Source of the DNA: JAIYDJ01 sp031400505
GTDB taxonomy: Bacteria > Pseudomonadota > Alphaproteobacteria > Rhodobacterales > Rhodobacteraceae
DNA length: 64,000 nt
NCBI GenBank assembly: GCA_031400505.1
Contig: JANNPZ010000038.1
Span: 1-64,000 of the forward strand
Reading direction: 5' to 3'
The notes beneath the pieces were generated by a model. It ran no database searches, was not told the origin of the DNA, and worked only from the letters and a program-made list of their open reading frames with translations. The stretch's first letter is position 1, and the number at the start of each line of letters is the position of its first letter. The translations under genes and the position numbers were made by a program. Shown here piece by piece: positions 43,171-53,613 of this stretch.

Positions 43171-43514
43171 TGGTCCAACCTTCAAAAAAAAGAACTGATT
43201 GGTCATATGTAAGACACATTTCGGTCACTTTTCAAAAATTCTAGACCGGGACCCTGAAATACACGCTTAGCGAGAAATCGAGGCCGAGTTGCTTCATCGA
43301 TTCATGTTAAGCGTGCGAACAGTTTCAATTGTGTAAACAGTCGCAAGAGACTTGCTTCAAGCTGCACCCGAATCAGCGACGACGAATGGGTTTGCCCCGT
43401 TCAGGATTTCACCCCGCCAACCTGAACTTCCGCCCGATGGACTGAATTGTTGCCTCTGCGCGGCCGGGCGGCGTTTCCACTTGCGTCCACTTTCTGGCCG
43501 CGCATCCTGACGCC
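43171..43514. other. Intergenic region between VPLPA gene and Crp-like gene
   Basis: 344 bases serving two divergent genes. The VPLPA side is AT-rich and has the promoter candidate at 43207-43235. An 8-bp inverted repeat, CACGCTTA (43262) and TAAGCGTG (43308), stands mid-gap. No open frame of interest is seen. Confidence 0.4.
43207..43235 (-). promoter_or_regulatory. Candidate promoter of the VPLPA-CTERM gene
   Basis: On the minus strand TTGAAA and TTACAT are 17 bases apart, in an AT-rich stretch 40-65 bases before the gene start. The -35 is good, the -10 matches three of six. Confidence 0.35.
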
Positions 43515-44162
43515 ATGACGGAACAATGGATTTCCCAGCTTGGCCTCTCGAACGCGGGACAGTCGGCGCTTGCCGCACTGCCCTGTCGGCACATGCCCGC
43601 GGGCACACCGCTGTTTCACGCGGGCAATCCGGCGCAGGCGTTTGTCATCGTGCTTTCAGGGCGGATCGAGGTGACGCTGACCGGTCCCTCGGGCCGCGAG
43701 ATCTTGCTCTATTCGGTCGAGCCGGGCGAAACCTGCATACAAACGACGCTGGGCCTGATGGGCGGCCAAGCCTATTCGGGCGACGCGGCCACGGCTCACG
43801 GATGCGACGTCGTGCTGATCCCCAAGTTGCTGTTCCAAAACCTGATTGACAGCGAGCCCGGCTTTCGTCGTTTCGTGATACAGGCGTTGGGGGCGCGAAT
43901 GGCCGATCTGACCCGCCTGCTGGAGCGCGTGGCCTTTGGGCGGATTGAACGGCGGCTGGCCGCCGCCCTGCTCGACCTGGCCGTAGGGTCAATCATCCAC
44001 ACCACCCACGCCGACCTTGCCGCCAGAATAGGTTCGGCGCGCGAAGTGGTGTCGCGACATCTTGAAGGTTTCGCCCGGCAAGGCTGGATCACGATCGAAC
44101 GCGGCATTGTTACCCTGCTCGACAGTGCGGCCCTGCGACAGCTTGCCTCACAGCCCGACTGA
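43515..44162 (+). CDS. Crp/Fnr family transcriptional regulator
   Basis: A 215-residue regulator: cyclic-nucleotide-like beta-roll (residues 20-115) and winged helix (ADLAARIGSAREVVSRHLEGFARQGWI). The region SVEPGETCIQTTLGLMGG corresponds to the CVLTTSC-type cysteine segment of a redox-responsive subgroup, but the second Cys is not kept here. It is followed 92 bases later by a DUF2892 gene; I recall this pair in other Rhodobacteraceae. Effector unknown; no Fe-S ligand set is present. Confidence 0.87.
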   Translation: MTEQWISQLGLSNAGQSALAALPCRHMPAGTPLFHAGNPAQAFVIVLSGRIEVTLTGPSGREILLYSVEPGETCIQTTLGLMGGQAYSGDAATAHGCDVVLIPKLLFQNLIDSEPGFRRFVIQALGARMADLTRLLERVAFGRIERRLAAALLDLAVGSIIHTTHADLAARIGSAREVVSRHLEGFARQGWITIERGIVTLLDSAALRQLASQPD

Positions 44163-44254
44163 CGCCTTCGGTGACAAGATCACCGACATAAGCCCCCTCC
44201 CGCCCTATGCTCGCCACCATGACCCGGTTCAGGGTCGCAGCACAGGAGATTGCT

Positions 44255-44464
44255 ATGCTCAAAACCAATGAAGGCACCCTCGATCGCGCTTTGCGCATCC
44301 TCGTCGGCGCCGCCCTGCTTGTCTGGTTCTTTGCGGATCAAGGCACCGGTCTTTGGCACTATGCAAAACTGATCGGGATCGTGCCCCTTCTGACCGGCCT
44401 TTTTGGAACTTGTCCGGTCTACTCGATCTTCGGGATCAGCACCTGCCCGATGAAAAAGGCCTGA
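44255..44464 (+). CDS. DUF2892 (YgaP-transmembrane-like) protein
   Basis: A 69-residue membrane protein with two helices (RILVGAALLVWFFADQG and IGIVPLLTGLFGTCPVYSIFG), starting MLKTNEGTLDRALR. The conserved FGTCP and ISTCP Cys residues match DUF2892 family members. AGGAG lies 6 bases before ATG 44255. It follows the Crp-like gene and is probably controlled by it; the related YgaP binds sulfur species, so sulfide or persulfide handling is a hypothesis. Confidence 0.85.
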   Translation: MLKTNEGTLDRALRILVGAALLVWFFADQGTGLWHYAKLIGIVPLLTGLFGTCPVYSIFGISTCPMKKA

Positions 44465-44498
44465 CCCGCCGCGTCTTCGCCAAACAAAAGTATCCCCG

Positions 44499-44543
44499 CC
44501 GCAAGTTACGAAACCGCAAGCTCCGACTCCGCAAGTTCCGACA
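44499..44543. repeat. Three 15-bp tandem units
   Basis: CCGCAAGTTACGAAA, CCGCAAGCTCCGACT and CCGCAAGTTCCGACA stand in tandem in the convergent gap behind the DUF2892 gene. Only three imperfect units are present. No function is apparent. Confidence 0.7.
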
Positions 44544-44583
44544 TTGCGGCCAATCCCTGCCCGGCCCGCCAGACGGCGGCAGC

Positions 44584-44618
44584 CGACCCGAGGGGGGCTC
44601 GATGCCCCCCAAGGGTCG
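44584..44618. terminator. Long GC-rich inverted repeat between DUF2892 and uvrA
   Basis: CGACCC..GGGGGGC, loop TCGAT, then GCCCCCC..GGGTCG: a nested stem between two convergent genes, 4 bases past the uvrA stop. Without a T-tract, intrinsic termination is uncertain, but a bidirectional termination or mRNA-end role fits the position. Confidence 0.5.
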
Positions 44619-44621
44619 CCC

Positions 44622-47483
<2,862 letters not shown>

Positions 47484-47583
47484 GGCCCACCCCTGATCTT
47501 TTCTCAGGATGTAGCGGGGATCAGATGAGTCTCCAACCAAGAAATAAGAACGAAAAGAAAACACCGGTAGGGTGCCATTCAAA

Positions 47584-47622
47584 AACAAGCGGCCCGCCCC
47601 CAAAGGGACGGGCCGTTTCTTG
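47584..47622 (-). terminator. Intrinsic terminator of the second VPLPA gene
   Basis: AAGCGGCCCG and CGGGCCGTTT form a stem around a 12-base loop. On the minus strand it follows the VPLPA gene stop and runs into TTGTTTTTG, a terminator pattern. Confidence 0.75.
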
Positions 47623-47636
47623 TCAGCTTGCAGAAA

Positions 47637-48278
47637 TCAGGCCTTGCGACGACGACGGATCAGCGCTAGCCCGCCCAAAGCAACAAGCATCAACGGCGCA
47701 GCAGCCGGCAACGGCACTGGCGCGATTGCCTCGACGCTCACGTTGTCGATGATCGGACCGCCTTGATCATTGTCATCTTCAAAAGGCGCATAGGCTTGCC
47801 CATCTTCAAAATAAAGATCGAGCACCGTGTCCTTGGCGGTGAAAGTAAACGAATACGAAATCAGGTCTGCAACCTCGCCACTGCTGGTCACGGTGCCGTA
47901 AAGCGATGTGATCAACGTCGGACCAACCAGGAAGAAATTCAGAACTTCGTCGCCGTTCGAGTTCTTGTTCGATCCGTAGTCGAAGGACAGCGTGTAAAGC
48001 TGATCAATCACAAATCCCGTGATCGACGTGAAGATAACCGCAGCGGTGCTGTCGCCGCCAGACCCGTTCATGTCGATCTGCTGCGTCGGATACCAAGGGT
48101 ATGGCCCTGGAGTTCCAATCACGTCAACGCTGCCCTCGACCACGGTCCAGGTCGGGGAGATCGATCCCGGAGCGCCCTGCTCATAGCTTTCGAAGTCATC
48201 AAAAAACAGCGGAGCAGCCGAAGCAGCTCCGGCACAGGCAGCAATAGCTGCAGAAGCAACAACAAGTTTGAAAGACAT
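47637..48278 (-). CDS. VPLPA-CTERM secreted protein
   Basis: A 213-residue exported protein: signal peptide (MSFKLVVASAAIAACAGAASA), a beta-rich domain that looks like a jelly-roll/PEP-CTERM carbohydrate-binding fold (FFDDFESYEQGAPGSI, LYTLSFDYGSNKN), and the C-terminal signal PVPLPAAAPLMLVALGGLAL with RRRRKA. The VPLPA motif is exact. AAAGGAG lies 6 bases before the ATG, implying strong translation. Function unknown. Two inverted repeats lie upstream. Confidence 0.9.
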   Translation of the reverse strand: MSFKLVVASAAIAACAGAASAAPLFFDDFESYEQGAPGSISPTWTVVEGSVDVIGTPGPYPWYPTQQIDMNGSGGDSTAAVIFTSITGFVIDQLYTLSFDYGSNKNSNGDEVLNFFLVGPTLITSLYGTVTSSGEVADLISYSFTFTAKDTVLDLYFEDGQAYAPFEDDNDQGGPIIDNVSVEAIAPVPLPAAAPLMLVALGGLALIRRRRKA

Positions 48279-48321
48279 TACGAACTCCTTTACCTACACG
48301 GGCGAAGTACCATGATTCAGT

Positions 48322-48343
48322 CCGGGATAGAAGAAAATCCCGG
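48322..48343. promoter_or_regulatory. Inverted repeat upstream of the second VPLPA gene
   Basis: CCGGGAT and ATCCCGG, 7-bp arms with an 8-base AGAAGAAA centre, 44-65 bases before the gene start. It could be an operator or a leader hairpin; nothing more is shown. Confidence 0.4.
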
Positions 48344-48399
48344 TTCAAAAGCGGTTTCTGGCTGATTTTCTTGCTCCGAACGTCCCGCTTTTCCTGACA

Positions 48400-48420
48400 C
48401 TGTTTCGACGGTTGAAACAG
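48400..48420. promoter_or_regulatory. CTGTTTC/GAAACAG inverted repeat
   Basis: Perfect 7-bp arms with a 7-base centre, about 120 bases upstream of the VPLPA start and 230 upstream of the HELVH gene. The spacing fits a regulator site. The protein that would bind is unknown. Confidence 0.4.
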
Positions 48421-48648
48421 CCTTGGAAACTGTTGCTGATGCGCGGTCAGTCAGCACAGGCACCGCGCCGGCTCCACCATTTTTCAACGGCGCCGGATCG
48501 ACAGCGAATCACGCCAACCCGACAGAAACGTCCAATTTGTGTCCGAAATCTGGCCGAATCACTCTTTGAACGAGATGCGACAACCATGATTAGATAAAAT
48601 ATAAATGACAGTATTGCAAAATTTTTGTGAACGTTCAGTATCGAATAC

Positions 48649-49104
48649 ATGTCAATTGTCGCAGTGCTCTTCCTGATCACGCTATCCGCTCAGGAACCGG
48701 TTCTTGAACCAGAGTTGTGCAAACTTGTCGCCGACCTGAATGCAGTCATCGCGCAAAACACGCGGTATACCCCACCGCTCTGCCCGCATATCGGCTTTGT
48801 CGCCTTGCCGGCAGCGGGCACGCTGCGGTCACAAGCGGGCGCCTATCATCCCGAAACCGGCGCCATCGAATTGGCCCCTGATCTGGACCTGGCAGACGCA
48901 TTCGGCCAAAGCTATCTGCTGCACGAACTGGTTCACGCCGCGCAATACGCAAATGGCGCGCATCTTGCGGCGCGCTGCCCGGCTGCGTTGGAGGCCGAGG
49001 CCTATGCGCTGCAAGCTGACTTTCTTCGCGCCCGAAATCTGGGGCGCGAAGCGGTTTTGATGAGACTTCTGGCGACGCAACTTGGCAGTTGCGCCGACGA
49101 GTGA
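48649..49104 (+). CDS. Small secreted HELVH-motif protein (putative metalloprotease-like)
   Basis: A 151-residue protein with an N-terminal hydrophobic segment (VAVLFLITLSAQ, probable export signal), several Cys, and the zinc-type motif HELVHAAQY at residues 92-100, followed by CPAALEAEAYALQADFLRAR, which could provide the third ligand. The pattern recalls small DUF6647-type proteins in this family (memory, not a search). No ribosome site is visible before ATG 48649. Protease activity is not shown. Confidence 0.7.
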   Translation: MSIVAVLFLITLSAQEPVLEPELCKLVADLNAVIAQNTRYTPPLCPHIGFVALPAAGTLRSQAGAYHPETGAIELAPDLDLADAFGQSYLLHELVHAAQYANGAHLAARCPAALEAEAYALQADFLRARNLGREAVLMRLLATQLGSCADE

Positions 49105-49111
49105 GGCCGCC

Positions 49112-50506
49112 TCAGATATGCAGCGCGCGGCCGAATGCGTCGAGCACCGACTCGTGCATCATCTCTGACAAGGTCGGATGCGGGAAGACGGTGTCCATCA
49201 ACTCGCCTTCGGTCGTCTCAAGCGTGCGCCCGACCACATAGCCCTGAATCAACTCGGTCACTTCCGCCCCGATCATGTGCGCGCCCAGCAACTCGCCGGT
49301 TTTCGCGTCAAACACGGTCTTGATGAAACCATCGGTTTCGCCAAGCGCAATCGCCTTGCCGTTTCCGATGAAGGGAAACCGGCCAACCCGCACCTCATGA
49401 CCCGCTTCTTTGGCGCGCGCTTCGGTCAGGCCGACGGACGCGACCTGCGGATGGCAATAGGTGCATCCGGCAATCGAGTTCGGCTTGATGGCGTGCGGAT
49501 GTCCGCCCGCGATCAATTCGGCAACCATCACGCCTTCGTGGCTTGCTTTGTGGGCCAGCCACGGTGCACCCGCGATGTCGCCGATCGCATAAAGCCCCGG
49601 AACGCCGGTCCGGCAGTATTCATCGGTGACAACATGGGTCCGGTCAATCTTGACGCCAAGCGCCTCGAGCCCCAGCCCCTCGACGTTGCCCACGATCCCC
49701 ACGGCAGAGATGACCGTGTCGAACTCTTGCGTTGTCGTCACGCCGTTCGATTCAAGATGCGCCACCACTTTGCCCGGGCTGCGATCGAGCTTCTTGACGG
49801 TCGTTTTCTCAAGGATTTTCATGCCTTGCTTGACAAAGCTTTTCCTGGCAAAGGCGCTGACTTCCGCATCCTCGACTGGCAACACGCGATCCATCACTTC
49901 CACCACAGTCGTGTCGGCGCCCATCGTGTTGAAGAAGCTGGCAAATTCAATGCCGATTGCGCCGGACCCAATCACCAGCAGCTTTTTGGGCATGCGTTTT
50001 GGCACCATGGCGTGGCGATAGGTCCAGACGAGGTCGCCGTCCGCCTCAAGTCCCGGCAACTCGCGGGCCCGTGCCCCGGTGGCCAGAATGATCGCCGGGG
50101 CAGTCAGCTCTTCAGTGCCCTTGTCCGTTACAACCTGAACCGTGCCGGGTTTTGGCAGCGTGGCCGCCCCCATGATGACCGTGATCTTGTTCTTTTTCAT
50201 CAGATGACCGATGCCACCGGACAGTTGCTTTGCCACACCACGCGACCGGGCAACCACTGCGTTCAAGTCGAAATCCAGCGTCGTCGCGGAAAGGCCGAAT
50301 TCTTTGGCGCGATGCATCAGATGAAAGACCTCTGCCGACCGCAGCAGCGCCTTGGTCGGGATACACCCCCAGTTCAGGCAGATACCGCCAAGATTTTCGC
50401 GCTCGATGATCGCGACCTTCTTGCCAAGTTGGCTGGCCCGGATTGCGGCAACATAGCCACCCGGACCTGCGCCGACTACAACGACGTCAAAACTTGAACT
50501 GCCCAT
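49112..50506 (-). CDS. lpdA: Dihydrolipoyl dehydrogenase (E3)
   Basis: Flavoprotein that reoxidises the lipoyl group of 2-oxoacid dehydrogenase complexes, 464 residues. FAD site VVVVGAGPGGYVAAIRASQ, redox-active disulfide Cys43/Cys48 in GGICLNWGCIPTK, NAD site VIGSGAIGIEFASFF and the catalytic His-Glu in FPHPTLSEMMHE. GGGAGGG precedes the ATG. No E1 or E2 genes are nearby, so it may serve several complexes. A palindrome stands 21-38 bases before the start. Confidence 0.95.
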   Translation of the reverse strand: MGSSSFDVVVVGAGPGGYVAAIRASQLGKKVAIIERENLGGICLNWGCIPTKALLRSAEVFHLMHRAKEFGLSATTLDFDLNAVVARSRGVAKQLSGGIGHLMKKNKITVIMGAATLPKPGTVQVVTDKGTEELTAPAIILATGARARELPGLEADGDLVWTYRHAMVPKRMPKKLLVIGSGAIGIEFASFFNTMGADTTVVEVMDRVLPVEDAEVSAFARKSFVKQGMKILEKTTVKKLDRSPGKVVAHLESNGVTTTQEFDTVISAVGIVGNVEGLGLEALGVKIDRTHVVTDEYCRTGVPGLYAIGDIAGAPWLAHKASHEGVMVAELIAGGHPHAIKPNSIAGCTYCHPQVASVGLTEARAKEAGHEVRVGRFPFIGNGKAIALGETDGFIKTVFDAKTGELLGAHMIGAEVTELIQGYVVGRTLETTEGELMDTVFPHPTLSEMMHESVLDAFGRALHI

Positions 50507-50526
50507 GCTTCCCTCCCTGGAAAAAG

Positions 50527-50544
50527 TAGTTTAGCGTTAAACTA
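50527..50544. promoter_or_regulatory. TAGTTTA-N4-TAAACTA palindrome upstream of lpdA
   Basis: Perfect 7-bp arms around GCGT, located 21-38 bases before the lpdA ATG. AT-rich dyads of this kind are typical operator sites (MarR- or TetR-like), but I do not know which regulator uses this one. Confidence 0.5.
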
Positions 50545-50581
50545 TCTTGAAAAACCGCGCAACAGCCCCGGCGGCGTGGGC

Positions 50582-51169
50582 CTATGCGCTGTCTGCATGG
50601 CTGACTTTGAGGGCGCGCAGGATCGCGGAATAGCCGCCTTCGGCAAGATAGCGGTCTTCCGCTGGCGTGCTGATCCGGCCCAGAATAGTGTTTCGGGTCG
50701 GAAACCGGCCAAACAGTTCGATCACCCGCTGATGTGCTCGTGCATGCACCAATAGTCCTGGCTGTGATGCCATACGGTCCGCCATGAAGCCAACGGCGCA
50801 TACCTGATCCGCCGGGTTCTCGGAATGTACAAACGGCATGTAGAAAAACTGCCGATCCGGTTCGGGCACCTGCATGTCCAATCCCGCAGCCAAAGCCTTG
50901 CCTGCCGCCGCCAAGGCGTGCGGATCGCTGGCAAAGGCCAGCGCCGTATCGCGGTGCATGTTGCGTGACAATTGATCGGTCAGGATCACAAAGGCCAGCG
51001 TCCCCGTTCGCCCTTCACACCAGTGATCCAACCCACCATGGTGGGCCGCCTGCCAGACCTCGCCGAACCGGTCCCGGCACGTGGCATCCAAAGCGGCACC
51101 ACCGGAAAACCATCCGTCGGGTCCCACCTCTGACAACCAGAATTCAAGCACTTCAACCGGGTCCGCCAT
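50582..51169 (-). CDS. DUF924 family protein
   Basis: A 195-residue all-helical protein of the DUF924 (TPR-like fold) family: VLEFWLSEVGPDGWFSGG, ILTDQLSRNMHRDTALAF, FFYMPFVHSENPADQ and GRFPTRNTILGR match. Function is not known. AGGAG precedes ATG 51169. It precedes lpdA in the same direction with a 75-base gap. Confidence 0.88.
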   Translation of the reverse strand: MADPVEVLEFWLSEVGPDGWFSGGAALDATCRDRFGEVWQAAHHGGLDHWCEGRTGTLAFVILTDQLSRNMHRDTALAFASDPHALAAAGKALAAGLDMQVPEPDRQFFYMPFVHSENPADQVCAVGFMADRMASQPGLLVHARAHQRVIELFGRFPTRNTILGRISTPAEDRYLAEGGYSAILRALKVSHADSA

Positions 51170-51222
51170 TCGGTTCTCCTGTCAGTTCCGGATTTTGCCA
51201 GTTTTCCTTTCACACTGCACGT

Positions 51223-52446
51223 TCAACGGCCCTTGTCGCGCGCGCGCACCGCGTCGACTGCCAGCGACGACGCCGTGGGGGTCAGTCCGGCATAGCTGCC
51301 AGCCGCCGGGGCCGCACGCCGGGTCATCCGGTATGCCGAATAGAGCGCCAGCGCCGCGAACAACACAGCCATGAGCAGAAAATATCCCCCTGCCCCGACC
51401 AGACCCATCAGCCAACCCGCCACCAGTGGTCCAAAAATCGCGCCAAACCCGTTCAGAAAAATCAGCCCGGCCGATGCCGACGGCATATCTTCCTTGGTCA
51501 GGAAATCATTGGTATGCGCAATCAGCAGCGAGTAGAGCGGGTTGATCGTGCCCCCCAGCACCATTGCCACCCCAAGGGTTGCCTGAAACGGCAGACTGAC
51601 AACCGTGGCGAGCACCATGACTGCCGCTCCGACCGCCGAAAGCCACATCACGAGCGCGCGGCGGTCCATCCGGTCCGAAATCCAGCCCAGCGGATACTGA
51701 AACGCCAGCCCCCCGAAGTAGAGTGCGGCCACAAACGCAGCGATCTGCCCAAGGCTCAGCTGCATCATCGATCCCCAGACCGAAGCCATGCCGAACATCG
51801 CCGCATAGATCCCCCCCGTCAGCAACATCCCGACACAGCCCAGCGGCGACGCTTCGAACAATCGACGGATGCTCATCGGTTTGCTGGAAACAAAGGTCGG
51901 AGCAGGCGTATCGGCCAGCAAAAGCGGCATGAAGGCCAGCGACACCAGAACAGACGGGATGATGAACAGCCCAAATCCCGCCGGATCGCCCAGGGCCAAC
52001 AAGCCCTGGCTGGCGATGATCCCCAGCATCTGCACGATGATATAGGCAGACAGCGTCTGCCCCCGCGTCTCGTTGGTGGCAGTATTGTTCAGCCAGCTTT
52101 CCGAGGTCACGAAAATCCCCGAGAACCCGAACCCGATCAGCACCCGCATCGCAGACCACGCCTGCCAGTCGACAAGCATCGGATAAAGCACCAGCAACGC
52201 CGATATCAGCGACCCCAACGCCGCGAACACCCGAACATGCCCAACTCTGCGGATCATCTCGGGGGCCAATCGCGACCCTCCCAGAAAGCCCACGAAATAG
52301 GACGACATCACGACCGACAGCTCGAATGTCGAAAACCCTTCCATTGCGCCTCGGATGCCCAGCAACGAACCTTGGACCCCATTTCCCACCATCAACAGCA
52401 TGACCCCTGTCAACAATGGCCATGAATGCACCAGAACCTTCAGCAT
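51223..52446 (-). CDS. Major facilitator superfamily transporter
   Basis: A 407-residue 12-helix transporter (YcaD-like in general pattern) with FLGGSRLAPEMIRRVGHVRVF in the loop 2-3 region and LGWISDRMDRRALVMW as the second signature. Substrate unknown. ATG 52446 has GGGAG six bases upstream; earlier GTG and TTG codons are not needed. Stands alone between DUF924 and queA. Confidence 0.88.
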   Translation of the reverse strand: MLKVLVHSWPLLTGVMLLMVGNGVQGSLLGIRGAMEGFSTFELSVVMSSYFVGFLGGSRLAPEMIRRVGHVRVFAALGSLISALLVLYPMLVDWQAWSAMRVLIGFGFSGIFVTSESWLNNTATNETRGQTLSAYIIVQMLGIIASQGLLALGDPAGFGLFIIPSVLVSLAFMPLLLADTPAPTFVSSKPMSIRRLFEASPLGCVGMLLTGGIYAAMFGMASVWGSMMQLSLGQIAAFVAALYFGGLAFQYPLGWISDRMDRRALVMWLSAVGAAVMVLATVVSLPFQATLGVAMVLGGTINPLYSLLIAHTNDFLTKEDMPSASAGLIFLNGFGAIFGPLVAGWLMGLVGAGGYFLLMAVLFAALALYSAYRMTRRAAPAAGSYAGLTPTASSLAVDAVRARDKGR

Positions 52447-52483
52447 CACCAACTCCCGATGTCGCGACCCGAACCGGATCCTT

Positions 52484-52546
52484 CATTCTTCTCTGCGCAA
52501 ATATCCCACGGGGGTCCGGGGGTGTGAAACCCCCGGCTTTTTTCGG
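52484..52546. repeat. Dispersed GC-rich intergenic repeat, copy C
   Basis: CGCAAATATCCCACGGGGG, TCCGGGGGTGTGAAACCCCCGG and a TTTTTT tract. It is the best copy: on the plus strand it forms a proper stem (CCGGGGGT/ACCCCCGG) followed by T6. It lies between queA and the MFS gene, both minus, so the T-tract is on the strand opposite to transcription. Confidence 0.75.
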
Positions 52547-52581
52547 CACCGCAGTTTTGATTGGTAGCAGAGCTTGCGCCC

Positions 52582-53613
52582 CTAAGGCACCAGCAGCGAG
52601 GCATCCCCATAAGAAAAAAACCTGTACCCCTGCGACACCGCGTGCTCATAGACATGCCGCATCCGGTCTTGCCCCATCAACGCGGCGACCAGCATCAGCA
52701 ATGTCGACTTCGGCAGATGAAAATTTGTCATCAGCGCGTCTGTCACCTGAAACCGGTATCCCGGATAGATGAAAATGTCGGTCGGCCCGCGCCAAGGCTC
52801 GACCTGTCCGCTTTGTGCAGCAGCCTCGATCAGCCGCAGCGCGGTGGTGCCGATGGGGATGATCCGTCCGCCTGCGGCCCGTGTGGCGTTGATCTCTGCG
52901 GCGGCGGCGGCTGTAACCTCGCCCCATTCGGCATGCATCTTGTGGGTGGTCACATCCGCGACCTTTACCGGCAGAAAGGTTCCGGCACCAACATGCAAAG
53001 TCACCTCTGTGATCTGCACGCCCTTCGCAACCAAAGCCGCAAGCAGATCGGCATCGAAATGCAGGCTGGCGGTCGGGGCCGCGACGGCACCAGGGGCTTT
53101 AGCGAACACGGTCTGGTAATCGGTCGCATCCTGCGCGTCCGCCGGCCGCAGCGCAGCGATGTAGGGGGGCAGCGGCATCTGCCCGGCCAGCGTCAAAGCC
53201 GCATCGAAATCCGGTCCGCGCAAAGAGAACGCCAGCATCAGATCGGTGTCCGTCCGGCTGACCACGGTTGCGGCAAGGCTATCGGAAAACACGATCACTT
53301 CGCCGGGCTGCACCTTGCGCAACGGCTTGGCAAGCGCGCGCCAGAGGTCTGACACCGGCTCAAGCAGCGTGACTTCGACTTTGGCGGTGGCGTCATTGCG
53401 CTGGCGCGAACCGAACAGCCGCGCGGGAATGACGCGGGTGTTGTTCAGAACCAGCCGGTCGCCGGCACGCAACAGCATCACCAGATCCGACACGACGCGA
53501 TCGGCGATATCGTCGCCCTGCGCCACCAAGAGCCGTGCCGTGGTGCGCGGCCGTGCGGGTCGCGTGGCGATCAACCGCTCGGGCAGGTGAAAATCGAAGT
53601 CAGACAGGTTCAT
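52582..53613 (-). CDS. queA: tRNA preQ1(34) S-adenosylmethionine ribosyltransferase-isomerase
   Basis: Adds epoxycyclopentanediol to preQ1 in queuosine synthesis, 343 residues. DFDFHLPERLIATRPARPR at the N-terminus, LNNTRVIPARLFG, PTASLHFDADLL and FIYPGYRFQVTDALMTNFHLP are family motifs. Its ATG overlaps the stop of the huge AsmA-like gene as ATGA, so it is translationally coupled to it. No other queuosine genes are in the window. Confidence 0.96.
   Translation of the reverse strand: MNLSDFDFHLPERLIATRPARPRTTARLLVAQGDDIADRVVSDLVMLLRAGDRLVLNNTRVIPARLFGSRQRNDATAKVEVTLLEPVSDLWRALAKPLRKVQPGEVIVFSDSLAATVVSRTDTDLMLAFSLRGPDFDAALTLAGQMPLPPYIAALRPADAQDATDYQTVFAKAPGAVAAPTASLHFDADLLAALVAKGVQITEVTLHVGAGTFLPVKVADVTTHKMHAEWGEVTAAAAAEINATRAAGGRIIPIGTTALRLIEAAAQSGQVEPWRGPTDIFIYPGYRFQVTDALMTNFHLPKSTLLMLVAALMGQDRMRHVYEHAVSQGYRFFSYGDASLLVP

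Larger units (their letters stand above)
48279..48648. other. Intergenic region with inverted repeats between divergent genes
   Basis: A 370-base gap between the VPLPA gene (minus) and the HELVH protein gene (plus). Near the VPLPA start are CCGGGAT..ATCCCGG (48322-48343) and CTGTTTC..GAAACAG (48400-48420). The right end is AT-rich (TAGATAAAATATAAATGACAG), likely the promoter area of the HELVH gene. No coding frame is supported. Confidence 0.45.

Noticed and set aside
52515..52546. Copy C of the dispersed repeat as the terminator of queA
   Set aside because: The T-tract follows the stem on the plus strand only, while queA and the MFS gene are on the minus strand.
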